A stretch of 5,089 nt of DNA. Source: Prevotellaceae bacterium (GTDB lineage: Bacteria > Bacteroidota > Bacteroidia > Bacteroidales > UBA932). Shown here in pieces: positions 1 to 5,089 of the stretch. Numbering within the stretch: position 1 is the stretch's first letter; each line of letters opens with the position of its first letter. The notes beneath the pieces were generated by a model. That model was given only the letters and a program-made list of their open reading frames with translations. It was not told the DNA's origin and did no database searches. The stretch spans positions 1 through 5,089 of the forward strand of contig JAITOP010000131.1 of NCBI GenBank assembly GCA_031289895.1, read 5' to 3'. Both the position numbers and the translations under genes were made by a program.

Positions 1-2891
1 ATTCGTCTGTCAGTATCAAGACGGGCATAATATGCTAATTCTTTGTCTCTTTCATTAAATATAATTTTCGTTTGTTCGTTAGCTTTTACCGTATCGTTCA
101 AAATATATCGCCAATATATTGGTGATATTGGATTTATTCCATAAGTTTTATAATTTGCAGGCAGTACATAATCATATCTGTTAAGCACTTCTAATGCTCT
201 TGCCGTATCGTTTTTTTCTATAAGATGTTGTGCAAGTTGCATAAATCCCTGACGATACCATGTTGTTGTGCGGTTTGCTACATCATCCCAATAAACATTA
301 GGGTTGTTTAATCCTCTGTATTGATATTTATTCATGAAAAGGTCATAATTTTTTTCAATATTATAAACTGTTTCGCGTGTAAGTTTTTCGGGTGTTATGA
401 GGTATGCCAATCCTATCTGTTGTAAATTGTTTTTAAACAAATTTGTAAATTCCTGAGGTATTGTTTGTCCCAAATATATCGGGCGTTCGTCAAAATTATT
501 TGCTACAATATCAAGTATTGCCAAAGTATTTTTAGCTATATCTTTATTTGCATTTAGAGTTACATTTATTTGGTCGTAAATCATATCATCGCTCAATGTA
601 CTATCTACAATTCCGTTGGCTTTTACTTTATTTTTATTCACCGTAATTTTCAAATTTCTTGATGGGAAAAAGTCCACATCCATTGTTTTTCCGGCATAAG
701 AAACAGTCCTTTTTGAGCGTGGGTCGTCGCTCATAACAATAGAAAGCGCATCTTTTAGTTCCCATGGCTTTGGATCATCCATGACCATAACTAAATTTCT
801 TATCGCTCCTGCCATTTTTTCGGGCGTTGCGCTAAGTTTTAATGCGTAAGAATCGTAATATGTGTGCATAAGTTGCTCGTAATACCAATCAGAATAAAGA
901 TATGATGTATTTGCTACGCGCACATCTGTTCTGTTTCCTTCAACTTCCTGATTGTACCAAAGCGAGAAAGTATCGTTATCGCCATAAGTAAAAACAACGC
1001 CGCTTTTATCGCAGGATTCTAAATAGTTTTTACCAAAATCGGCGGTAATGTAGCGCCCCGAGCGGTCGTGGTCATCCCAGTTTTCTTTTGCCATAATGTA
1101 CGGAACGGTAAGCGACAATATTATTGAAACTGTTGCTGCTATTGCTTTCGGCGAAATTTGCTTAAACAATTCATACAGTCCTGCAACTCCAATTCCTATC
1201 CACATCGCAAAGGCGTAAAACGAGCCGACGTAAGCATAATCCCGCTCGCGCGGCTGATTTGGGGTTTGGTTCAGATAAATTATAATTGCCAATCCCGTAA
1301 GGAAAAATAACATCAGCACAATGCTGAAATCTTTGCGGTTACGAAACCAATGCATCGCTACGCCAAGTATTCCGAGCAGCAGCGGCAGCATATAATATTT
1401 GTTTCGCGCTTTGTTGTCGGCAAGAAAATCGGGTAATTCGTCCTGTGTTCCCAAACGTGCATTGTCAATAAAATTAATTCCCGTAATCCAATTTCCGTAC
1501 AGGCAGCCTCCGTTGCCCTGATAATCGTTTTGCCGTCCCGAAAAATTCCACATAAAATATCGCCAATACATCCATCCCATTTGATACGAAAGCATAAATC
1601 TTATATTTTCCCACATGGTAGGAATCATCTCGGTTTTACCATTAACAGCAATAGGTTTGCCTTTTACTTTTCCCCATTCTTTATATACACTTTTATAACC
1701 TTCTTCTCTTGTTCCGTGCATACGCGGAAATAATGTTGTAAAACGTTTATCGTAAACATATTCCTGTGTTTCTTGTATTTTTTCATATTTCCCGTTTAAT
1801 GTGGTGTAAAATTCATCTGATTCAACACCAATTACCGGAGCATTATAATATGGTCCCGAAAAGAGAGGCCAGCTTCCATATTGTTCGCGGTTCAGATAAC
1901 TCATCAGCGAGCGAATATTATCGGGATTGTTTTGTTCCATCGGAGTGTTTGCCGATGCGCGTATAAGTATCATTGCATACGAACTAAATCCAAGCGAAAT
2001 TACGGCAACGCAAAGAACAATAGTATTTGCAAGCGCTTTGCCTTTTTTGTGTGTATAATAAATAAGATACGATAATAATGCTGCAAATATTACGATAAAA
2101 AATAATGTTCCCGAATTTATGGGAAGTCCAAATCCGTTTACAAATAACAGGTCGAACCAAAATGCAATTCGCGGTATCCATGGCACAATTACGTACAATA
2201 CCACCGCTAAAATTATTCCGCCTATCACAATGCTGTAAACGACTCCTTTTGTTGTGGGTTTATATTTTTTGAAATAATAAATCATTGCAATTGCAGGAAT
2301 AACAAGCAAGTTCAACAAGTGAACTCCAATTGATAATCCTGTAAGATATGCAATAAGAACGAGCCAGCGATTGGCATATTTTGTGTCGGCAACTTCTTCC
2401 CATTTAAGTGCAGCCCAGAAAATTACAGCAGTAAACAACGATGATGTTGCATAAACCTCTCCCTCAACTGCCGAATACCAAAACGAATCGGAAAACGTAT
2501 AAGCTAATGCTCCAATCATTCCGCAACCAAGTGTTACAATGGCTTCGGACAATGTGAGTTCATTATCTTTTTTGCCGAAATATTTTTTCATTAAATGTGT
2601 TATCGACCAAAACAAAAACAAAATTGTGAATGCACTCGCCAATGCCGACAAGGAATTAAGCATTATCGCAACTTTATCGACAGAAGGAGCAAACAAACTG
2701 AAAAGCCTGCCAACCAATGCAAACAAAGGTGCTCCCGGTGGATGCCCAACTTCAAGTTTAAAAGCAGATGTAATAAATTCGCCACAATCCCAAAGACTTG
2801 ATGTAGGTTCAATTGTAAGCAAATAAGTAGTTGCCGCAACAGCAAATGCAACCCAACCGAAAAGAATATCAAATAATTTAAAGTTTTTCAT
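1..2891 (-). CDS. DUF2723 (TMEM260-like) polytopic membrane protein, probable GT-C-type glycosyltransferase; C-terminus beyond window
   Basis: An open frame runs from ATG at 2891-2889 to the window edge: 963 residues with no stop. An in-frame TAA (2900-2898) lies just upstream, so this is the first possible start. What is seen: the N-terminus carries the DUF2723 signature, with SLWDCGEF at residues 32-39 and GHPPGAP at 49-55. Hydrophobic segments lie at roughly 7-27, 76-104, 115-160, 175-208, 215-245, 259-277, 283-310, 497-540 and 554-602. Further family-like blocks are ERDYAYVGSF (549-558), WDDHDRSGRY (605-614) and YGDNDTF (636-642). From about 605 onward the protein is soluble, probably extracytoplasmic, ending in helical TPR-like sequence (about 880-905). 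Known: human TMEM260 shares the domain and is an ER protein O-mannosyltransferase. Inferred: a lipid-sugar-dependent glycosyltransferase of the inner membrane, with Asp35/Glu38 in the first outer loop as candidate catalytic acids. Substrate unknown. Family members are usually about 1000-1150 residues, so little is missing. Confidence 0.93.
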   Translation of the reverse strand, partial: MKNFKLFDILFGWVAFAVAATTYLLTIEPTSSLWDCGEFITSAFKLEVGHPPGAPLFALVGRLFSLFAPSVDKVAIMLNSLSALASAFTILFLFWSITHLMKKYFGKKDNELTLSEAIVTLGCGMIGALAYTFSDSFWYSAVEGEVYATSSLFTAVIFWAALKWEEVADTKYANRWLVLIAYLTGLSIGVHLLNLLVIPAIAMIYYFKKYKPTTKGVVYSIVIGGIILAVVLYVIVPWIPRIAFWFDLLFVNGFGLPINSGTLFFIVIFAALLSYLIYYTHKKGKALANTIVLCVAVISLGFSSYAMILIRASANTPMEQNNPDNIRSLMSYLNREQYGSWPLFSGPYYNAPVIGVESDEFYTTLNGKYEKIQETQEYVYDKRFTTLFPRMHGTREEGYKSVYKEWGKVKGKPIAVNGKTEMIPTMWENIRFMLSYQMGWMYWRYFMWNFSGRQNDYQGNGGCLYGNWITGINFIDNARLGTQDELPDFLADNKARNKYYMLPLLLGILGVAMHWFRNRKDFSIVLMLFFLTGLAIIIYLNQTPNQPRERDYAYVGSFYAFAMWIGIGVAGLYELFKQISPKAIAATVSIILSLTVPYIMAKENWDDHDRSGRYITADFGKNYLESCDKSGVVFTYGDNDTFSLWYNQEVEGNRTDVRVANTSYLYSDWYYEQLMHTYYDSYALKLSATPEKMAGAIRNLVMVMDDPKPWELKDALSIVMSDDPRSKRTVSYAGKTMDVDFFPSRNLKITVNKNKVKANGIVDSTLSDDMIYDQINVTLNANKDIAKNTLAILDIVANNFDERPIYLGQTIPQEFTNLFKNNLQQIGLAYLITPEKLTRETVYNIEKNYDLFMNKYQYRGLNNPNVYWDDVANRTTTWYRQGFMQLAQHLIEKNDTARALEVLNRYDYVLPANYKTYGINPISPIYWRYILNDTVKANEQTKIIFNERDKELAYYARLDTDRR

Positions 2892-2927
2892 ATTTTTTTA
2901 TGTTTATTTTATACATAAATTAGATTG

Positions 2928-2935
2928 CAAAGGTA
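2928..2935 (-). promoter_or_regulatory. Bacteroidota -7 promoter element of the DUF2723 gene
   Basis: On the minus strand these bases read TACCTTTG, a full match to the Bacteroidota sigma-70 -7 consensus TAnnTTTG. Transcription would start near 2921, leaving a leader of about 30 nt. That leader is A-rich and has no Shine-Dalgarno sequence, which is normal for the phylum. A TTTG -33 element is not visible at the expected 19-21 bp spacing; the region there reads TAAGTAGTAAA. The assignment therefore rests on the -7 box and its position. Confidence 0.6.
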
Positions 2936-3012
2936 GTAAAATAATTGAATTTACTACTTATATTCTTTTTTTATTACTTTGTTATTTAATATTTGTGAAG
3001 AAAATTAAAAAA
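2936..3012. other. AT-rich spacer without recognisable gene or site
   Basis: This stretch between the DUF2723 promoter and the heptamer array is strongly AT-rich. It holds no ORF worth calling, no tRNA-like fold and no clear inverted repeat. A partial promoter-like string ending in ATTTG (2991-2995) deviates from TAnnTTTG at its first base and lacks a -33 partner. Any upstream elements of the DUF2723 promoter would lie here. Confidence 0.5.
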
Positions 3013-3047
3013 TAATGGTTAATGATTAATGATTAGTGGTTAATTAT

Positions 3048-3069
3048 TAATGTGAGAATGTGATTAATG
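3048..3069 (+). repeat. 22-bp direct repeat, left copy
   Basis: These 22 bases (starting TAATGTGAGAATG) are identical to 3719-3740 and in the same orientation. The match stops on both sides: 3047 is T against A at 3718, and 3070 is T against A at 3741. The copies start 671 bp apart and enclose the rest of the upstream array, the toxin-antitoxin promoter and both genes. Confidence 0.9.
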
Positions 3070-3140
3070 TGAAAATAAGATTAATACGACCAGCGACTAA
3101 ATACGAATGACTAACGACTAAATACAGAATACGTGAATAC

Positions 3141-3162
3141 TGAATACTGAATACGTGAATAC
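3141..3162 (+). repeat. Second 22-bp shared repeat (GAATAC units), left copy
   Basis: The string is made of three GAATAC units separated by T and then GT. It is identical over 22 bp to 3821-3842 in the downstream array. In both arrays it lies 3' of the GACTAA units, so the order of sub-blocks is conserved between the two arrays. Confidence 0.85.
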
Positions 3163-3190
3163 GAATTACTGATTACTGATTACGAATGAA

Positions 3191-3222
3191 TTTTGTAAAT
3201 AAATAATTTATTACTATTTTTG
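3191..3222 (+). promoter_or_regulatory. Bacteroidota promoter (-33 TTTTG, -7 TATTTTTG) of the toxin-antitoxin operon
   Basis: TTTTG at 3191-3195 is followed, after 19 bp, by TATTTTTG at 3215-3222. This fits the Bacteroidota consensus TTTG / TAnnTTTG in both elements and in spacing. Transcription should begin near 3229, about 27 nt before the ATG at 3256. The promoter starts directly after the upstream heptamer array. The -7 box contains the TTG at 3220 that would be the most upstream possible start codon, which rules that codon out as the start for transcripts from this promoter. Confidence 0.75.
3198..3212. promoter_or_regulatory. Possible operator: AT-only inverted repeat between -33 and -7
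   Basis: AATAAA (3198-3203) and TTTATT (3207-3212) form a 6-bp inverted repeat around a 3-bp centre, within the promoter spacer. Toxin-antitoxin operons are commonly repressed by the antitoxin or the complex binding a palindrome at the promoter, so the position is suggestive. The bases are all A/T in an AT-rich region, so chance is a real alternative. Confidence 0.25.
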
Positions 3223-3255
3223 CAATATCTTTTTAATGATAAAAATTTAATAGAA

Positions 3256-3480
3256 ATGCAGACAACAGGAATAAAAATAGAGCGGGATGATAACGGCATT
3301 GCACGTTATGCACGTATTGATTTACGAAAATACGGCAAAGTTCTGGCACCCTTTTTTAAAAAAATAGGCATAGATACTGAACTGTCTCCTTATAATCCCG
3401 AATTTGTGGCTAAAATAAAAAAAGCAGAATCACAAGCATCTAAAAAAATAGATTTAACAAAATATGGAATTTCTATTTAA
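3256..3480 (+). CDS. Putative antitoxin of unrecognised family, paired with YoeB-type toxin
   Basis: A 74-residue protein starting at ATG 3256. A TTG at 3220 extends the frame to 86 residues but lies inside the -7 promoter box, so ATG is preferred. The family is not recognised, and no Phd/YefM fold signature is seen. What is seen: a probable beta-rich N-terminus (GIKIERDDNG, 5-14), then ARIDLRKYG (19-27), a hydrophobic stretch through APFFKKIGI (31-39), a charged probable helix at 48-64, and KKIDLTKYG (63-71) at the C-terminus. The IDL-x-KYG motif therefore occurs twice (21-27 and 65-71). The protein is basic, about net +6 (15 Lys/Arg, 9 Asp/Glu), unlike most antitoxins, which are acidic. The antitoxin role is inferred from gene order, size, 17-bp overlap with the toxin and shared promoter. 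By analogy its C-terminal part would bind and block the toxin, and it may repress the operon. Confidence 0.8.
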   Translation: MQTTGIKIERDDNGIARYARIDLRKYGKVLAPFFKKIGIDTELSPYNPEFVAKIKKAESQASKKIDLTKYGISI

Positions 3481-3718
3481 AGATGAAGCAGAAAAAGATT
3501 TGGATTATTGGAACAAGACAAATAAGTCTGTAATAAAGAAAATCGAATTGCTTCTCAAATCCATGCAAGAAAATCCTTTCGCCGGAATAGGACATCCTGA
3601 ACCGTTAAAAGAAAATCTTTCAGGCTATTGGTCAAGAAGAATAAATCAGGAGCATCGTATTGTTTATACCGTACAAGATGAAACAATTACTATTTATTCG
3701 TTGAAAGGACACTACTAA
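3464..3718 (+). CDS. yoeB: Txe/YoeB family toxin, ribosome-dependent mRNA endoribonuclease
   Basis: An 84-residue protein, exactly the length of E. coli YoeB and alignable to it from memory without gaps. The core GHPEPLKENLSGYWSRRI (43-60) and EHRIVY (63-68) match the family. Residues equivalent to the YoeB catalytic set are all present: Glu46, Arg65, His83 and the terminal Tyr84. Known for the family: the RelE-fold toxin enters the ribosomal A site and cleaves mRNA there, stopping translation until the antitoxin binds it. The ATG at 3464 lies inside the preceding gene and overlaps it by 17 bp, which suggests coupled translation so that antitoxin is made first. No Shine-Dalgarno is seen. The frame ends in two adjacent TAA codons (3716-3721), the second already inside the downstream repeat array. 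The toxin looks intact. Net charge is about -1, less basic than usual for such toxins. Confidence 0.95.
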   Translation: MEFLFKDEAEKDLDYWNKTNKSVIKKIELLLKSMQENPFAGIGHPEPLKENLSGYWSRRINQEHRIVYTVQDETITIYSLKGHY

Positions 3719-3740
3719 TAATGTGAGAATGTGATTAATG
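3719..3740 (+). repeat. 22-bp direct repeat, right copy
   Basis: Identical to 3048-3069 and in the same orientation. It begins at the first base after the toxin stop codon, so the repeat boundary coincides with the end of the toxin gene. Confidence 0.9.
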
Positions 3741-3820
3741 AATAAATAATGATTAATGATTAGTGATTAATGGTTAATAGCGACTAACGACTAAATACTA
3801 ACGACTAAATACCAAATACG

Positions 3821-3842
3821 TGAATACTGAATACGTGAATAC
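3821..3842 (+). repeat. Second 22-bp shared repeat (GAATAC units), right copy
   Basis: Identical over 22 bp to 3141-3162 and in the same relative place, after the GACTAA units. The array continues with two more bases of slip and one further GAATAC unit up to 3850. Confidence 0.85.
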
Positions 3843-3854
3843 TGAATACCAAAG

Positions 3855-5089
3855 ATGAGCTACAAACAAAAAATAGTAAACGACCCTGTTCATGGATTTA
3901 TCAACATACCGACAAATCTTGCTGCCGAACTTATAGAACATCGCTACGTTCAGCGTTTGCGCAATATCAAGCAGCTTAGTCTTTCGTATCTGGTTTACCC
4001 CGGCGCTTGCCACAACCGGTTTCAACACGCGCTTGGAGCAATGTGTCTGATGATGCAGGCTATTGACGTTTTGCGCTCGAAAGGTTGCGAAATAACCGAC
4101 GAAGAAGCCGAAGCCGCCATTTGCGCAATTCTTCTGCACGATATTGGTCATGGTCCTTTCAGCCATTCGCTTGAACACAGCATTATAAACGAAGAAGTTG
4201 GACACGAAGAAATTTCGTCTATACTAATGCACGAAATAAATATGCAAACAGACGGACGTTTGTATCTGGCAATAGCGATTTTCAACAACACATATCACAA
4301 AAAATTTCTGCATCAATTAGTTTCAAGTCAGTTGGATGTTGACAGGCTTGATTATCTCAGCCGCGACAGTTTTTTTTCAGGCGTTGCCGAAGGTATGATT
4401 GGTTTGGGCAGGATAATAAAAATGCTGAATGTTGTTGACGACGAGCTTGTGGTTGAAGCAAAAGGAATTTATTCTGTTGAAAAATTTTTAATATCGCGGC
4501 ATTTAATGTATTGGCAGGTTTATTTACACAAAACAGTGCTGGCAGCCGAAAAAATACTTGTTAATATCCTGCGCCGCGCAAAAGAACTTTCGCATAACGG
4601 CGAAAAACTTTTTGCCTCTCCCGCCCTGCAGTTTTTCTTAAACAAAACCGTAAGTCTCGACGAATTTATAAAATATGATGATGCCGAATTGCCGCTCGAA
4701 CACTTTGTAAATCTTACCGATTGCGATATAGAATCGGCAATAAAAGTATGGAGTTTGCACAACGATTTTGTTTTATCACAACTTTGCAAGATGCTTATAA
4801 ACCGCAACCTTTTTCGCTGCGAACTTTCCGAAAACCCGTTTAATCCCGAAAAAATAGAATTAATACGACAAAAAACGAAATCGCATTTAAATATCAGCAC
4901 CGAACTTGTCGATTATTTTGTAAGCTGCGAAACCATTTCAAGCAAAGCATATACACCAAAAAGCGAAAACATAAAAATACTTTATCCCAACGGAACGCTT
5001 GTTGACATTTCAAATGTTTCGGCAATACTCACCGCCGCAGTTTTTGCCGCACCTACAACAAAATATTCTTTGTGTTATTGTAAGGTTGG
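3855..5089 (+). CDS. HD-domain phosphohydrolase, COG1078 (SAMHD1/dGTPase-like); C-terminus beyond window
   Basis: Starts at ATG 3855; an in-frame TGA at 3843-3845 excludes an earlier start. It runs open for 411 residues to the window end. The N-terminus has the family signature NDPVHGFI (9-16). HD-domain motifs follow in order: RFQHALG (55-61), LLHDIGHGPFSH (93-104) and SSQLDVDRLDYLSRD (157-171). By alignment with SAMHD1, the metal ligands are His58, His95, Asp96 and Asp163. Asp161, Arg164, Tyr167 and Asp171 correspond to its substrate-pocket residues. Known for the group: hydrolysis of dNTPs to deoxynucleoside and triphosphate in SAMHD1, dGTPase and E. faecalis EF1143. Most bacterial members are uncharacterised, so the substrate here is inferred. 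No signal peptide or membrane segment is seen, so it is probably cytoplasmic. Members are usually about 400-420 residues, so little should be missing. The gene starts four bases after a heptamer array and has no visible promoter; it may be read through from the toxin operon. Confidence 0.92.
   Translation, partial: MSYKQKIVNDPVHGFINIPTNLAAELIEHRYVQRLRNIKQLSLSYLVYPGACHNRFQHALGAMCLMMQAIDVLRSKGCEITDEEAEAAICAILLHDIGHGPFSHSLEHSIINEEVGHEEISSILMHEINMQTDGRLYLAIAIFNNTYHKKFLHQLVSSQLDVDRLDYLSRDSFFSGVAEGMIGLGRIIKMLNVVDDELVVEAKGIYSVEKFLISRHLMYWQVYLHKTVLAAEKILVNILRRAKELSHNGEKLFASPALQFFLNKTVSLDEFIKYDDAELPLEHFVNLTDCDIESAIKVWSLHNDFVLSQLCKMLINRNLFRCELSENPFNPEKIELIRQKTKSHLNISTELVDYFVSCETISSKAYTPKSENIKILYPNGTLVDISNVSAILTAAVFAAPTTKYSLCYCKV

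Larger units (their letters stand above)
3013..3188. repeat. Composite array of degenerate 7-bp units, upstream copy
   Basis: Nearly the whole stretch can be read as consecutive 7-bp units sharing a loose pattern GANTANN, with occasional 1-3 bp slips. The unit type changes along the array. First come GGTTAAT, GATTAAT and GATTAGT (about 3013-3048), then a GTGAGAAT-containing segment (3048-3069). Next are GACTAAC and GACTAAA units (3094-3125), then GAATACT and GAATACGT units (3128-3162), and last GATTACT/GATTACG (3171-3184). It resembles in style the short tandemly repeated heptamers (STRRs) of cyanobacteria, but no known family is recognised. A second copy with the same order of unit types follows the toxin gene at 3719-3850. 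It is non-coding as far as can be seen. Confidence 0.85.
3719..3850. repeat. Composite array of degenerate 7-bp units, downstream copy
   Basis: The array covers 132 of the 136 intergenic bases between the toxin stop and the HD-domain gene. After the 22-bp repeat come GATTAAT, GATTAGT, GATTAAT and GGTTAAT (about 3751-3778). Then follow GACTAAC, GACTAAA, TACTAAC, GACTAAA and TACCAAA (3782-3816), and finally GAATACT and GAATACGT units (3822-3850). The order of unit types is the same as in 3013-3188, but the copy number of each unit differs and the final GATTACT units are missing. No promoter consensus and no hairpin terminator is seen in it, so how transcription of the toxin operon ends is not apparent. 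Confidence 0.85.

Noticed and set aside
1530..2826. Several open frames of 64-95 codons on both strands
   Set aside because: All lie within the DUF2723 gene in other frames. The DUF2723 frame is continuous and carries the family motifs.
3013..3188. CRISPR array
   Set aside because: The units are only 7 bp, contiguous and degenerate, with no unique spacers between identical long repeats.
3048..3740. Insertion sequence or transposon ends
   Set aside because: The flanking repeats are direct, not inverted. No transposase, integrase or recombinase gene lies between them, and the sequences are part of longer heptamer arrays.
3751..3816. Hairpin or intrinsic terminator between TTAGT and ACTAA units
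   Set aside because: Complementarity is limited to about five A/T-rich pairs with a long loop, there is no GC-rich stem, and no T-run follows.
3798..4205. A 135-codon minus-strand open frame
   Set aside because: It lies antisense to the HD-domain gene and runs into the repeat array, where its C-terminus becomes the repetitive YSVFTYSVFTY. The plus strand encodes the conserved HD motifs.
4520..4900. A 126-codon minus-strand open frame
   Set aside because: It is wholly antisense to the HD-domain coding sequence, is rich in Ser/Cys and resembles no known protein.
3256..5089. A functional defence system joining YoeB and the HD phosphohydrolase
   Set aside because: The HD protein belongs to a widespread housekeeping-like family. 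The two units are separated by a 132-bp repeat array, and nothing in the sequence shows a shared function.

Overview
The window looks like a piece of a Bacteroidota chromosome, probably from the Bacteroidales or a close relative. It is AT-rich. Its two clearest promoters carry the Bacteroidota -7 element TAnnTTTG, its genes lack Shine-Dalgarno sequences, and the first gene belongs to the DUF2723 membrane protein family typical of this phylum. The genus cannot be named from the sequence.

Layout. (1) Positions 1-2891, minus strand: most of a large DUF2723/TMEM260-type polytopic membrane protein. It has its true N-terminus at 2891 and is cut off at its C-terminus by the window edge. (2) Positions 2892-3255: an intergenic region holding two divergent promoters and, between them, a 176-bp array of degenerate 7-bp units (3013-3188). 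(3) Positions 3256-3718, plus strand: a two-gene toxin-antitoxin operon. A small basic protein of unrecognised family (74 aa, putative antitoxin) overlaps by 17 bp a textbook Txe/YoeB ribosome-dependent mRNA endonuclease (84 aa) that keeps its catalytic Glu46, Arg65 and His83. (4) Positions 3719-3850: a second array of the same 7-bp units, filling the gap from the base after the toxin stop codon to four bases before the next gene. (5) Positions 3855-5089, plus strand: an HD-domain phosphohydrolase of the SAMHD1/dGTPase-like COG1078 group, with all metal ligands present and the C-terminus cut by the window end.

The toxin-antitoxin pair is the only real operon. The membrane protein is transcribed divergently from it, and the HD-domain gene lies downstream on the same strand without a visible promoter of its own. 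Nothing in the sequence links the jobs of the three units. The two most unusual features are the putative antitoxin, which does not look like YefM and contains the IDL-x-KYG motif twice, and the pair of composite heptamer arrays in the same orientation on both sides of the toxin-antitoxin module. The arrays share perfect 22-bp repeats and the same order of unit types.
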